DNA of 64,000 nt from Leekyejoonella antrihumi. GTDB lineage: Bacteria > Actinomycetota > Actinomycetes > Actinomycetales > Dermatophilaceae. A model generated the notes under the pieces. That model was not told the origin of the DNA, did not search any database, and saw nothing but the letters and a program-made list of their open reading frames with translations. The translations under genes and the position numbers were made by a program. Below, in pieces: positions 44,971 through 53,977 of this stretch; positions within the stretch are counted from its first letter, which is position 1, and each line of letters opens with the position of its first letter. The stretch is from NCBI RefSeq assembly GCF_007845645.1, contig NZ_VCQV01000001.1, positions 1-64,000 on the forward strand, read 5' to 3'.

Positions 44971-45777
44971 ATGTCCAACTACGACCCTTATGACCCGAAC
45001 AATCCGCAGGGGGGCCAGCAACAGGGCCTGGGCCAGCAGTACGGCCAGTCACAACCCCAGCAGAGCCACGACCAGAACGGCCAGCAGCAGTACGGCCAGC
45101 AGCCCCAGCAGAGCTACGGTCAGTACGGCCAGCAGCAGTACGGCCAGCAGCCCCAGCAGAGCCACGACCAGAACGGCCAGCAGCAGTACGGCCAGCAGGG
45201 CTACGGTCAGTACGGCCAGCCGCAGCAGTACGGCCAGCAGCCCCAGCAGAGCTACGGTCAGTATGGCCGGTCCGGCGCCCCCGCCTACGCCAACCCGTAT
45301 CAGCCGCTCGCCGGCAATCACGACTACGCCGGCTGGGGCTCCCGGGTCGGTGGCTACATCATCGACGGCCTCCTCTCCATCCCCGGTGCGATCATCTACG
45401 GGATCGGCGCCGGAATGAACGCCAGCACCATCCAGACCGACCAGTACGGCAACGTCACCTCCACGGGTGGCAGCGCCGCCGGCGTGCTGCTGATGCTCGT
45501 CGGGTTCCTCGTCATGCTCGGCATTCAGATCTGGAACCGGTGGATCAGGGGCGGCAAGACCGGCCAGACCGTCGGTCGCAAGGCGGTCGGCATCACGCTG
45601 GTGAGCGAGCAGACCGGTCAGCCGATCGGCGTCGGCTCCGCGTTCGTGCGCGACCTCGCGCACATCCTCGACAGCCTGATCTGCTACATCGGCTGGCTGT
45701 GGCCGCTGTGGGACGACAAGAACCAGACCCTCGCCGACAAGGTGATGCACACCGTTGTCGTTCGGTCGCCGAAGTAG
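44971..45777 (+). CDS. RDD-family membrane protein with Gln/Tyr-rich repeats
   Basis: A 268-residue protein. Residues 10-105 are a low-complexity tract of repeats based on GQQQYGQQPQQS and YGQYGQ. From about 120 an RDD domain follows: YAGWGSRVGGYIIDGLL with the Arg and Asp, two hydrophobic helices, WNRWIRGGKTGQTVGRKAVGITLV, and LADKVMHTVVV. The function of RDD proteins is unsettled (some are Na+/H+ antiporters). The repeat tract would be disordered and might drive clustering. GAGGAAG precedes the ATG. Confidence 0.88.
   Translation: MSNYDPYDPNNPQGGQQQGLGQQYGQSQPQQSHDQNGQQQYGQQPQQSYGQYGQQQYGQQPQQSHDQNGQQQYGQQGYGQYGQPQQYGQQPQQSYGQYGRSGAPAYANPYQPLAGNHDYAGWGSRVGGYIIDGLLSIPGAIIYGIGAGMNASTIQTDQYGNVTSTGGSAAGVLLMLVGFLVMLGIQIWNRWIRGGKTGQTVGRKAVGITLVSEQTGQPIGVGSAFVRDLAHILDSLICYIGWLWPLWDDKNQTLADKVMHTVVVRSPK
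45040..45270 (+). repeat. Coding tandem repeats in the RDD protein gene
   Basis: Near-identical units of CAGCAGTACGGCCAGCAGCC type recur with larger 60-75 nt super-units containing AGCCACGACCAGAACGGCC. Such identity at the DNA level makes slippage and length change likely. Confidence 0.85.
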
Positions 45778-45790
45778 GACCTCGCACGTC

Positions 45791-45826
45791 GAAGGGGCTG
45801 GACCACCGTGGTGGTCCGGCCCCTTC
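45791..45826. terminator. Bidirectional hairpin terminator
   Basis: A 16-bp stem with one G-T pair (45791-45806 with 45811-45826) and a 4-nt loop lies between the convergent RDD and rlmB genes. Confidence 0.75.
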
Positions 45827-45840
45827 TCGTCTGCGAACCT

Positions 45841-46809
45841 TCAGAGCTTCGCGCGCTGCCGAGCGATCTCGTAGAGCGTGACCGAGGTTGCGATCCCGGC
45901 GTTCAGCGACTCGACGGCCGAGCTCATCGGCACAGATACGATCTGGTCGCAGTTCTCGCGCACCAGCCGCGACAGGCCCTTGCCTTCCGAACCCACCACG
46001 ATCACCAGCGGCTCACCGGCCAGCGCCAGCCCGGGCAGCTCGACGTCACCGTCCATGTCGAGACCGAGGACGAAGAACCCGGCCTTGTGGAAGTCCTGCA
46101 ATGTGCGGGTCAGGTTGCCCGCAAGCGCCACGGGGATCCGCGCGGCGGCGCCGGCCGACGTCTTCCAGGCCGCGGCCGTCATACCCGCCGAGCGACGCTC
46201 CGGCACGATCACTCCGTGGCCGCCGAACGCCGCCACCGACCGGATGATGGCGCCCAGGTTGCGTGGATCGGTGATCCCGTCCAAGGCCACGACCAGGGGT
46301 ATGCCGGGTGCCTCGGGGTTGACCAGGTCCCCCGGGTGTGCGTAGTCGTAGGGCGGCACCTGCAGCGCGAGCCCCTGATGCACCGCACCATCGGTGAGCC
46401 GGTCCAGCTCACCGCGCGGGGTCTCCAGGATCGGGATGACCCGCTCGGCGGCGATCTTCAGCGCTTCCCGGATCCGATCGTCCGAGTCGACGCGGCCGGC
46501 AACATAGAGCGTCGTTGCCGGCACGTCCATGCGCAGCGCCTCGAGGACCGAGTTGCGTCCGGCGACGATCTCGGTCGAGCTGCGCGACTTGCGACCCCCC
46601 GATTGGCCGCCCGATCGGCCGGCGCCGCCATGGCCGCTGCCAGGCCTCTGGGCGCTCTTGTAGGCCTTGTGGTTCGGTCGGTCACCGGCTTTCGGCGTGG
46701 GGCCCTTGCCCTCAAGAGCTCTGCGGCGATGGCCGCCGGTGCCGACCGTTGCACCCTTCTTTGACGCACCCTTGCGGATCGCGCCTCGGCGCTGTGAGTT
46801 GCCAGGCAT
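45841..46809 (-). CDS. rlmB: 23S rRNA (guanosine-2'-O-)-methyltransferase, TrmH/RlmB family
   Basis: A 322-residue SPOUT methyltransferase. The N-terminal 75 residues are a basic, Gly/Ser/Lys-rich tail common in actinobacterial members. SpoU substrate-binding domain: [13 protein letters not shown]. Catalytic SPOUT motifs: [38 protein letters not shown] and [20 protein letters not shown]. The gene begins 1 nt after the cysS stop, as in most actinobacteria, so they are co-transcribed. Confidence 0.95.
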   Translation of the reverse strand: MPGNSQRRGAIRKGASKKGATVGTGGHRRRALEGKGPTPKAGDRPNHKAYKSAQRPGSGHGGAGRSGGQSGGRKSRSSTEIVAGRNSVLEALRMDVPATTLYVAGRVDSDDRIREALKIAAERVIPILETPRGELDRLTDGAVHQGLALQVPPYDYAHPGDLVNPEAPGIPLVVALDGITDPRNLGAIIRSVAAFGGHGVIVPERRSAGMTAAAWKTSAGAAARIPVALAGNLTRTLQDFHKAGFFVLGLDMDGDVELPGLALAGEPLVIVVGSEGKGLSRLVRENCDQIVSVPMSSAVESLNAGIATSVTLYEIARQRAKL

Positions 46810-46810
46810 A

Positions 46811-48241
46811 TCAGGCCTTTTCGTTGTTTGTTGATGCAGAGGAGAGCGTCCAGCGCGCACCATTCGGCGTGTCTTCCACCACGACACCGGCCTCGGCCAG
46901 GTCGTCGCGGATGGTGTCCGCGGTGGCGAAGTCCCGTGCAGCACGGGCCCGCTTGCGCTGCTCGACCAAGGCCCCGACAAGCTGGTCCAACGCGTGCTCG
47001 GCTCGGTCGTCACCGCCGGCGGACCACTGCGGGTCCAGTGGGTTCACCCCGAGCAGGTCGGTCATGGCGACCACCTGCAGGGCCAGCCGGCGGGCGTCGT
47101 CGCGTTCACCCTCGTCGAGTGCGGTGTTGCCCTCCCGGATGGTGTCGAAGACGACCGCGAGCGCTCCGGAGACGTTGAGGTCGTCGTCCATCGCCGCAGC
47201 GAACTCCTTCGGGAGCTCCTCGGCATACTCCGTCGGCGTCTCGTCGAGCGCTCGGTCGAGGAAACCCTCGATGCGTTCGACGGCCGCCTGCGCCTCCACC
47301 AGTGAGCCCTCGTGGTATTCGATGGTCGACTGGTAGTGCACGGCGCTGAGGTAGTAGCGCAGCACCAGCGGCCGAACGGTCTTGGTGATCTCCGGGATCG
47401 ACAGGGTGTTGCCCAGCGACTTGCTCATCTTTTCGCCGCCGAGGGTGACCCAGCCGTTGTGCATCCAGTAGCCGGCGAATCCGAAACCGGCCGCTCGCGA
47501 CTGGGCCTGCTCGTTCTCGTGATGTGGAAAGCGCAGGTCGATGCCGCCGCCGTGGATGTCGAAGGACTCCCCCAGCCAGCGGTGGGCCATTGCGGAGCAC
47601 TCGAGGTGCCAGCCGGGGCGACCACGGCCGAAGGGAGTGGGCCAGCTGGCGCTCTCCGGTTCGCCCTCCTTGTGACCCTTCCACAGCGCAAAGTCGTGCG
47701 GGTCGTGCTTGCCCCGCGCCGCGGCGTCCCCGTCGTCCTCCATGTCGTCGATGTTCTGCCGGGTCAGCGAGCCGTAGTCCGGCCAGGACCGCACGTCGAA
47801 GTAGACGTCACCGCTACCGTCGTCCGCGGCATACGCGTGGCCCTTGTCGATGAGGCGCTGCATGATCTCGACCATGTCGGTGACATGGCCGGTCGCGCGC
47901 GGCTCGTAGGTCGGTCGCAGGACTCCCAGCAGGTCGAGGGCGTCGTTGGTGGCTCGTTCGTGCTGGTAGGACCACGCGAACCAGTCGACGTCGTGCTCGG
48001 CCGACTTGCGCAGGATCTTGTCGTCGATATCGGTCACGTTGCGCACCAGAGTCACGTCGTACCCGTGGCCGGCGGTCAACCACCGGCGCAGGATGTCGAA
48101 GGCGACGGCAAATCGGACGTGGCCGATGTGCGGGGCGCCCTGTGTCGTGAGGCCGCAGATGTACATGCCGACCTTGCCCTCGCGCAACGGCTCGAAGTCG
48201 CGTAGCTCGCGGGTGGCGGTGTCGTAGATCTGCAGAGTCAC
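46811..48241 (-). CDS. cysS: Cysteinyl-tRNA synthetase
   Basis: A 476-residue class I synthetase. The N-terminal zinc site begins with [18 protein letters not shown], which includes the HIGH motif; [21 protein letters not shown] is the zinc and cysteine pocket, and [11 protein letters not shown] the KMSKS loop. A DALR-type helical anticodon domain follows. The length and the GxTxQGAPH pattern separate it from the paralogue MshC of mycothiol synthesis. It forms a pair with rlmB. Confidence 0.96.
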   Translation of the reverse strand: MTLQIYDTATRELRDFEPLREGKVGMYICGLTTQGAPHIGHVRFAVAFDILRRWLTAGHGYDVTLVRNVTDIDDKILRKSAEHDVDWFAWSYQHERATNDALDLLGVLRPTYEPRATGHVTDMVEIMQRLIDKGHAYAADDGSGDVYFDVRSWPDYGSLTRQNIDDMEDDGDAAARGKHDPHDFALWKGHKEGEPESASWPTPFGRGRPGWHLECSAMAHRWLGESFDIHGGGIDLRFPHHENEQAQSRAAGFGFAGYWMHNGWVTLGGEKMSKSLGNTLSIPEITKTVRPLVLRYYLSAVHYQSTIEYHEGSLVEAQAAVERIEGFLDRALDETPTEYAEELPKEFAAAMDDDLNVSGALAVVFDTIREGNTALDEGERDDARRLALQVVAMTDLLGVNPLDPQWSAGGDDRAEHALDQLVGALVEQRKRARAARDFATADTIRDDLAEAGVVVEDTPNGARWTLSSASTNNEKA

Positions 48242-48344
48242 TGCGGCAGTTTATCGACCGGGCGGCGCCGGGGAGAAATTCGCGGCGCGGAGCGCGCTCC
48301 ATAACGCGGGAGGTCAAGGGCAGGTCACGGTGTTTTGCCCTTAA

Positions 48345-49395
48345 CCCCAACTCTGTGAAAATTGGTGTGAAGTGGCCGTGAGCTCGGGCAGGGAATGGCG
48401 GCCGCACCCGACCCCTAGGCAAGATCGAACAAGGGTAGGCAGCCACGGCCGCTTGTCCACGGATCGCCCAACATGCGCGCGGACCACCTGACACATGAAG
48501 CCCTTCTCATCCAGCCGGAACGCCAGCACTGGGATGCGTAACACCATGCCGCAGGTCAAGGTCACCTCGTTCTCCCTCAGCGCGTCATCAGGGCGCTTCA
48601 GCGCGGCGGCATGATGGCCGCCGTCGATCTCCACCACGAGTCCGATGTCCTCCCACTCGGCGTCGAGATGGACCGGAACGAAGCTGGTGCACCGTCTGCC
48701 GTGACGGCGCGGGGAGACCGTACTGGGTGGCACAGCCCCCGAAATCCGGCTCGCCGAGCGTGTGAGCTCCATCGCATACGGCGCGCGAGATCCCATCGAG
48801 GACAGCGCGCCGGGCAGATCGCCTGACCGTCTCCCGCTGCTGCAGCAGCCGCTGCGGGTGGACGAGCCGCTGCTGGACCGGTAGGCAGATCAGCAATGCG
48901 GCCTGGCGATCGCTGGTCGCCCGCTGCACCGCACGGATCGCCGCCGCCTCGGGACAAGCTCGCGGAACCCTTGCCCCGGCAACCGGGCCGAGGTGCCAAC
49001 GGCGATGGAGACTGACTCCAGTTGCTGATGTGCCGTGTTCGTACGCGGCACCGTCACGTCCAGGCGCACGACGCCGAACCCGCTCCTACCGGCTGCCGTC
49101 AGGGCGGCCACCCCATCGAGCACTGCGCCCGAGCCGCTCTCCCATACGGCCCACCACCAGGCTCCCTCACCCGTGGGGGTGCGACCGTCTATGACCACGG
49201 TGCGGCGCCCCGCGCGAGCCCACCGCCGCGCTCGGACTTCGGTGCGACCGTCATCCCGGGTGATGCCGACCGCGCGAAGGTCCGCTCGGTGCACGACGCC
49301 ACTGTGCGTTATGGCGATCTGCCCTGCGAGCCGGGCTCCTTGGGTGCGCCCTGTCGTGATTGACGGCTCATGTTGCATGGCCATCGGCTGCATCC
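48345..49395 (-). pseudogene. Frameshifted AbiEi-like/DUF559 protein
   Basis: Three frames read in order make one protein of the actinobacterial type with an N-terminal AbiEi-like wing and a C-terminal DUF559 nuclease-like domain. First frame: SGVVHRADLRAVGITRDDGRTEVRARRWARAG, then WWWAVWESGSGAVLDGVAAL and RLDVTVPRTN. Second (about 48930-48720): QRATSDRQAALLICLPVQQRLV. Third: HLDAEWEDIGLVVEIDGGHH, RPDDALRENEVTL and VLRIPVLAFRLD. Breaks fall near 48960 and 48720. Sequencing error would need two independent indels, so decay is the likelier reading. The original role is unknown; members of this group are vsr-like endonuclease relatives. Confidence 0.75.
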
Positions 49396-49475
49396 AGAAC
49401 AGCGGATGCGGCATCCGATCCCTCGAGGGTGGATAACGATGTCACGCAGTGTCACCTGTGCATAGGCGGGAAGTG

Positions 49476-49525
49476 ACAAGGGTAGGCAGAACGAGTCACA
49501 GGTGACGTGTTCTGCCTACCCTTGT
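49476..49525. terminator. Hairpin terminator with a competing upstream repeat
   Basis: 17-bp arms (49476-49492 with 49509-49525). The loop holds CACAGGTGAC, the exact complement of GTCACCTGTG at 49451-49460. It ends the minus-strand hydrolase gene. Confidence 0.65.
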
Positions 49526-49541
49526 GTGCGGACGAGAGGGG

Positions 49542-50198
49542 TCAGCCGTTGTCGTGGGCGGTGACCCAGTCGTCGATGTGTGGCGCCTCGTCGCCGACCG
49601 TGGTCGAGTCGCCATGCCCGGTCAGCACCGCGGTCCGCGCCGGCAGCGTGGCCAGTTTGGTGCGGATCGACTCGATGATCGTCGGGAAGTCGCTGAACGA
49701 CCGTCCGGTGGCGCCCGGTCCGCCCTGGAAAAGGGTGTCACCGGTGAACACCGCGTCCAGAAACGGCAGGTAGAAGCTGCACGCACCCGGCGAGTGACCG
49801 GGCGTATGCAGCACGCTGAGCTGGGTGCCCGTCACCTCCACCACGTCGCCGTCCGCCAGCTCATGCCCCGGCGGCACGGAATACACCTTGTCCCAGAGCA
49901 TCCGGTCGGCCGGGTGGAGGTATGCCGGAGCCTTGGTTGCGTCGAGCACGTCCCCGACCGCGCCGATGTGGTCGTCGTGCGCATGCGTGCACAGCACCGC
50001 GGTCAGCTTGCGGTCGCCGACGGCCTTCAGGATCGGACCGGCATCGTGGGCCGCGTCGATCACGACACAGCTGTCGTCATCACCGATGAGCCAGACGTTG
50101 TTGTCGACCTCCCAGCTGCCGCCATCCAGGTTGAACGTCCCTGAGGTGACAACCCGCTCGACGCGCACTGCGTCCTTGGTCAGCACAACGTCGCTCAC
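49542..50198 (-). CDS. MBL-fold metallo-hydrolase linked to mycothiol-dependent formaldehyde oxidation
   Basis: A 218-residue metallo-beta-lactamase-fold hydrolase. The metal motif is [11 protein letters not shown], with further ligands in [19 protein letters not shown] and GHGDSTTVG. It resembles glyoxalase II. In actinobacteria this gene follows mscR (as Rv2260 follows Rv2259), where it probably hydrolyses the formyl-mycothiol or related thioester formed by MscR. Its GTG start overlaps the mscR stop (GTGA), so translation is coupled. Confidence 0.88.
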   Translation of the reverse strand: MSDVVLTKDAVRVERVVTSGTFNLDGGSWEVDNNVWLIGDDDSCVVIDAAHDAGPILKAVGDRKLTAVLCTHAHDDHIGAVGDVLDATKAPAYLHPADRMLWDKVYSVPPGHELADGDVVEVTGTQLSVLHTPGHSPGACSFYLPFLDAVFTGDTLFQGGPGATGRSFSDFPTIIESIRTKLATLPARTAVLTGHGDSTTVGDEAPHIDDWVTAHDNG

Positions 50199-51280
50199 AG
50201 CTCCACCACCGATCGCAGCACGTCGCCCTTGCCCATCTTGTCGAAGGCGGACTCGATGTCGTTGATTCCGATCTTCTCGGAGACGAACCCGTCCAGGTCG
50301 AATCGTCCCTGCCGGTAGAGGTCGATCAGCATCGGGAAGTCGCGCGCGGGAAGGCAGTCGCCGTACCAGCTGGACTTCAGCGCGCCACCACGGCCGAAGA
50401 TCTCGATCAGCGGCAGCTCGATCTTCAGGTCCGGTGTGGGCACGCCGACGAGGACCACTGTCCCGGCGAGATCCCTGGCATAGAAGGCCTGCTCGTAGGT
50501 CTCGGGTCGCCCCACTGCGTCGACGACGACGTCCGCACCGAACCCGCCCGTCAGCGAGCGAATCTCCTCGACGACATCGCACTCTTTGGAGTTGATCGTG
50601 TGCGTGGCGCCGAACTCTGTTGCGGTGGCGAGCTTCCGGTCATCGATGTCGACCGCGATGATCGTCGTCGCACCGGCCACGCTCGCTCCGGCGATGGCTG
50701 CGTCCCCGACACCACCGCACCCGAATACGGCAACGGAGTCGCCGCGGGTCACCCCACCGGTATTGACCGCGGCACCGAACCCGGCCATCACGCCGCAGCC
50801 CAGCAGCCCCGCAGCGGTTGCCGGGGCCGCCCTGTCGACCTTCGTGCACTGCCCCGCGGCGACAAGGGTCTTCTCGATGAACGCGCCGATGCCGAGCGCG
50901 GGCTCGAGCTCGGTGCCGTCGGTCAACGTCATCTTCTGGGTCGCATTGTGAGTGCTGAAGCAGTACCAGGGCTTGCCCTTCGCGCAGGCTCGGCACTGGC
51001 CGCACACCGCGCGCCAGTTGAGGATGACGAAGTCACCCGGTGCGACGTCCGTGACGCCCTCGCCGACGGCCTCTACGGTGCCGGCAGCCTCGTGGCCGAG
51101 CAAGAACGGGAAGTCGTCGCTGATCCCGCCCTCGCGGTAGTGCAGGTCGGTGTGACAGACACCGCACGCCGCCACCCGCACGACCGCTTCTCCGGGCCCG
51201 GGATCGGGGACGACAACGTCCACCACCTCGACCGGCGCTCCCTTGGCGCGGGCGATGACACCCTTCACGGTGCTCGGCAT
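50195..51280 (-). CDS. mscR: S-(hydroxymethyl)mycothiol dehydrogenase
   Basis: A 361-residue class III-like zinc alcohol dehydrogenase of the mycothiol type, oxidising the adduct of formaldehyde with mycothiol (also reduces S-nitrosomycothiol). [21 protein letters not shown], the structural cysteines in [15 protein letters not shown], and [17 protein letters not shown] mark it. GGAG precedes ATG 51280. With mshA in the same window, mycothiol use by this organism is certain enough. Formaldehyde is also handled by the unrelated FdhA at 1570. Confidence 0.93.
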   Translation of the reverse strand: MPSTVKGVIARAKGAPVEVVDVVVPDPGPGEAVVRVAACGVCHTDLHYREGGISDDFPFLLGHEAAGTVEAVGEGVTDVAPGDFVILNWRAVCGQCRACAKGKPWYCFSTHNATQKMTLTDGTELEPALGIGAFIEKTLVAAGQCTKVDRAAPATAAGLLGCGVMAGFGAAVNTGGVTRGDSVAVFGCGGVGDAAIAGASVAGATTIIAVDIDDRKLATATEFGATHTINSKECDVVEEIRSLTGGFGADVVVDAVGRPETYEQAFYARDLAGTVVLVGVPTPDLKIELPLIEIFGRGGALKSSWYGDCLPARDFPMLIDLYRQGRFDLDGFVSEKIGINDIESAFDKMGKGDVLRSVVEL

Positions 51281-51371
51281 ACCACCACTCCTTCGTCTCG
51301 TCGTCGTGGTATCGACCATACGCATCTCCGGCGCGGTCGGGGACGGCGCCCGCGAACCCGTCGAGAATCTC

Positions 51372-51848
51372 TCAGACCGCCACGACCAGCGCGGTGGCGA
51401 TCGCGGCGACGCCTTCACCGCGACCGGTGAGGCCGAGCCCGTCTGCGGTGGTCGCGGACAAGGCCACCGGCGCGCCGAGCGCGGCCGACAGGATCTGCTG
51501 GGCCTCGACGCGGCGCCGGCCGAGCTTGGGGCGGTTGCCGACGATCTGCACCGCCACATTGCCGATCGTGAAGCCCTCGGCCGCCAGGATCTTGGCCGCC
51601 TCGGTCAGCATCGTGTTGCCGTGGGCGCCGGCCATCTCCGCTCGGCCGGTGCCGAAGTGCACGCCGAGGTCACCGAGGCCCGCGGCGGAGAACAACGCGT
51701 CACAGATCGCGTGCGCGGCCACGTCGCCATCGGAGTGGCCCTCGATGCCGCGCTCCCCCGGCCACTCGAGGCCGGCGAGGAACAGCGGCCGCCCGTCGTC
51801 GGCATACGCGTGCACATCAACGCCGATGCCGGTGCGCGGCAGGTTCAT
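51372..51848 (-). CDS. ispF: 2-C-methyl-D-erythritol 2,4-cyclodiphosphate synthase
   Basis: A 158-residue enzyme of the non-mevalonate isoprenoid pathway. [15 protein letters not shown] has the zinc Asp and His; [26 protein letters not shown] and the C-terminal [21 protein letters not shown] are typical. The start at 51848 has AAAGG upstream. It follows the ispD fusion gene on the same strand; a dispersed palindrome separates them (51871-51917). Confidence 0.96.
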   Translation of the reverse strand: MNLPRTGIGVDVHAYADDGRPLFLAGLEWPGERGIEGHSDGDVAAHAICDALFSAAGLGDLGVHFGTGRAEMAGAHGNTMLTEAAKILAAEGFTIGNVAVQIVGNRPKLGRRRVEAQQILSAALGAPVALSATTADGLGLTGRGEGVAAIATALVVAV

Positions 51849-51870
51849 CGGGTGCCTTTCATCGTGGGGT

Positions 51871-51917
51871 CCCCGCAAAGTATCGGAGCGAGCTCGCGAG
51901 CGGAGAACTTTGTGGGG
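51871..51917. repeat. Dispersed palindromic element, family 1
   Basis: Ends CCCCGCAAAGT and ACTTTGTGGGG pair over 11 positions (one G-T), with a self-complementary GCGAGCTCGC centre. It lies 22 nt upstream of the ispF start and directly after the ispD fusion stop. Confidence 0.75.
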
Positions 51918-51926
51918 TGATCTCTT

Positions 51927-53183
51927 TCAGCCTTCTCCTGGTGTGGTCATGGCCGCAAGCACGCGATCGGCGAGCTGCGCCGGTGTCTCGTATGCCGTGT
52001 CGAGCCGTAGGTCCGGGCGCCACGGCTCGATCACGCGGTTGTGCACCTGCTCCCAGGTCGGCTGCTGCAAGGTCGCGATGTCGCTGCGCCGAGTGGTGAC
52101 CCGGCGGCGGTGCTCCGTGCCATCGGAGCATGTCAGGTCGATCTGCAAGACCCTCGCCTGGTGCCGGTCGGCAACCCGCAGCCAGGCCGCGCGCACCTCG
52201 TCGACCGGATTGACCATATCCGCGATCACCGACTGGCCAAGCGCCAGCTGATCCTCGGCGACCCGGTAGGCCACGGCATACCCGCCGACCTGCACCGGGC
52301 CGGGGAGCTCACCCGAGTCGACCAGCGCCTGCTCGATCGTGTCCACGCGCAGGTGCACCATCGGCACTCGCGTCGCGAGCGCGCGGGACAGGGTGGTCTT
52401 GCCGACACCCGGCAGCCCACCCAACACGATCAGCCAAGGCCCTCGGTTTGTGCCCTTTCGCTCGAAAGGCGCAGCCACAGGAGCGCCTTTCGAGCGAAAG
52501 GGCACATTTGGTGAGGAACGCGCGGGCTCCGCTGATGCCGCGAGCAGCCGCTCGGCGGCCTCGAGATCCGGCGGGGCCGTGACCTTCATGGCGAGCGGAT
52601 CGCCGTCGATCACGATCACCGCGCCGCCGGTCGCCTCGACCAGTGCCGCATCGTCGGTGGCGTTGGCGCCGCCGACATGGGCGGCCTCCAGCGCCGCTCG
52701 GCGGAACCCCTGCGGCGTCTGCACCGCCCGCAGCGCGTCGCGCTCGTGCGTGCGCGTCACCCGACCGGACGGATCCACCTGCTTGATCGTGTCCGTGACC
52801 GGCAGCCCGGGCACCACCGCGTCCGCCCCGGCCCGGACCGCGTCCGCCACCGCATCGAACAGCCGGGCCGGCGCCAATCCTCGTGCCGCATCATGCACGA
52901 GCACGGTCTCCAGGTCGCGGGGCAGCGCCGCGAGGCCGGCGGCCACCGAGTCGGTGCGTTCGGCCCCACCAGCGACCAGCCGTATGCCGGGCGGCAGCAG
53001 CCGAGCGAAGTCGTCCAGGTGCGTGGCGGGGGCGACGACGACCACGGCCGACACCCCTCGCACACGCGTCGCCTGGCGGACCGCATGCACGACGAGCGGC
53101 TCGCCCCCGACCAGCACCAGGGCCTTCGGGCGTCCGGCGCCCAGTCGCGTGCCCAAGCCGGCGGCCACGACGACGACGCCCAC
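51927..53183 (-). CDS. ispD: IspD fused to a P-loop kinase domain
   Basis: A 418-residue protein with two parts. Residues 1 to about 220 are 2-C-methyl-D-erythritol 4-phosphate cytidylyltransferase: AAGLGTRLGAGRPKALV (CTP loop), VLVHDAARGLAPARL, GLPVTDTIKQVD, QTPQGFR and TDDAALVEATG. Residues about 250-418 are a P-loop kinase (AAA_33, gluconate/chloramphenicol kinase-like) with WLIVLGGLPGVGKTTLSRALA and a basic helix near TTRRSD. The linker NVPFRSKGAP...FERKG is encoded by a family-2 palindrome. No start or ribosome site is evident for the kinase alone, so a real fusion is likely. The usual partner of IspD is IspF, which follows. The kinase substrate is unknown. The GTG start lies within a hairpin. 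Confidence 0.9.
   Translation of the reverse strand: MGVVVVAAGLGTRLGAGRPKALVLVGGEPLVVHAVRQATRVRGVSAVVVVAPATHLDDFARLLPPGIRLVAGGAERTDSVAAGLAALPRDLETVLVHDAARGLAPARLFDAVADAVRAGADAVVPGLPVTDTIKQVDPSGRVTRTHERDALRAVQTPQGFRRAALEAAHVGGANATDDAALVEATGGAVIVIDGDPLAMKVTAPPDLEAAERLLAASAEPARSSPNVPFRSKGAPVAAPFERKGTNRGPWLIVLGGLPGVGKTTLSRALATRVPMVHLRVDTIEQALVDSGELPGPVQVGGYAVAYRVAEDQLALGQSVIADMVNPVDEVRAAWLRVADRHQARVLQIDLTCSDGTEHRRRVTTRRSDIATLQQPTWEQVHNRVIEPWRPDLRLDTAYETPAQLADRVLAAMTTPGEG
52449..52506. repeat. Palindromic element, family 2, inside coding sequence
   Basis: 24-bp perfect arms (52449-52472 with 52483-52506) around a 10-nt loop. The core TTTCGCTCGAAAGGCGC is shared with 44291-44334, where it sits between convergent genes. 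Here it is in frame and encodes the linker between IspD and the kinase domain. Confidence 0.85.
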
Positions 53184-53213
53184 GCCGGAGGAAACTCCGT
53201 CGTGGGCGTCGTG
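53174..53213. promoter_or_regulatory. Hairpin covering the ispD start codon
   Basis: 12-bp and 5-bp stems (53174-53185 and 53187-53191 with 53202-53213 and 53196-53200), one mismatch and a 4-nt loop. It acts as a likely carD terminator but includes the ispD GTG (53181-53183), which has no clear ribosome site. Read-through transcripts would hide the start codon. Confidence 0.55.
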
Positions 53214-53230
53214 GTGTCTGTCGTGCGCGT

Positions 53231-53713
53231 TCAGGAGGCGAGCACCTCGTCGAGGGTGGCCTCCGCCTTGTCCTCGTTGGTGTGCTCAGCGAGGGCGAGC
53301 TCGGAGACGAGGATCTGGCGCGCCTTGGCCAGCATCCGCTTCTCGCCCGCGGACAGACCCCGGTCCTGATCGCGGCGCCACAGGTCGCGCACAACCTCGG
53401 CAACCTTGATCACGTCGCCCGAGGCGAGCTTTTCGAGGTTGGCCTTGTAACGACGTGACCAGTTTGTGGGCTCTTCGGTGTGCTCGGCGCGCAGCACCTG
53501 GAAGACCTTGTCGAGGCCTTCCTTGCCGACGACATCGCGCACTCCGACGAGATCACAGTTCTCTGCGGGGACCTCGATGGTTAGATCACCTTGAGCGACC
53601 TTGAGGACCAAGTACTTCTTATCCTCACCTTTGATCTTGCGGACCTTGATTTCTTCGATGAGTGCCGCTCCGTGATGCGGATAGACGACCGTCTCGCCGA
53701 CCTTGAAAACCAT
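53231..53713 (-). CDS. carD: CarD-family RNA polymerase-binding transcription factor
   Basis: A 160-residue essential regulator stabilising open promoter complexes. The N-terminal Tudor-like domain begins with [20 protein letters not shown], followed by [15 protein letters not shown]; the C-terminal helical domain has [32 protein letters not shown], with the conserved Trp that wedges into DNA, and [27 protein letters not shown] lies 10 nt before ATG 53713. It precedes ispD and ispF, the common actinobacterial order. Confidence 0.97.
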   Translation of the reverse strand: MVFKVGETVVYPHHGAALIEEIKVRKIKGEDKKYLVLKVAQGDLTIEVPAENCDLVGVRDVVGKEGLDKVFQVLRAEHTEEPTNWSRRYKANLEKLASGDVIKVAEVVRDLWRRDQDRGLSAGEKRMLAKARQILVSELALAEHTNEDKAEATLDEVLAS

Positions 53714-53964
53714 GTGTTATTTGCCCCTTTCGCGATCCTCAGGATATCACGAGTGACGCACCACACAGAAACGTTTGCGCAGGTCAGAGGCTTACACGGG
53801 GTCAGGAATCGTCGCCGCACCCCTCTTGACAGGAACCTGCGTGTCGTGCTTCGCGCGGGTAGAACTGGCATCGGACCGGCCGACCATGGTCGGTCGACTC
53901 CGGCTGGGCTGCACCGGAACACGTCTCATCCCGGCCCACGAGCACGACGAGCGCACCGAGCCGC

Positions 53965-53970
53965 TAGGCT
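53965..53970 (+). promoter_or_regulatory. -10 element of a leaderless promoter
   Basis: TAGGCT lies 7 nt before the GTG at 53978 and no ribosome site is present. Confidence 0.5.
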
Positions 53971-53977
53971 GGCGTCC

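Noticed and set aside
45040-45270. CRISPR array
   Set aside because: The repeats are in frame within the RDD protein gene with no unique spacers and no cas genes; no CRISPR array was seen elsewhere in the window.
46811-48241. MshC (mycothiol ligase)
   Set aside because: The HIGH region reads [12 protein letters not shown] and the anticodon-binding tail is present, which fits CysS; MshC is shorter and has a different motif.
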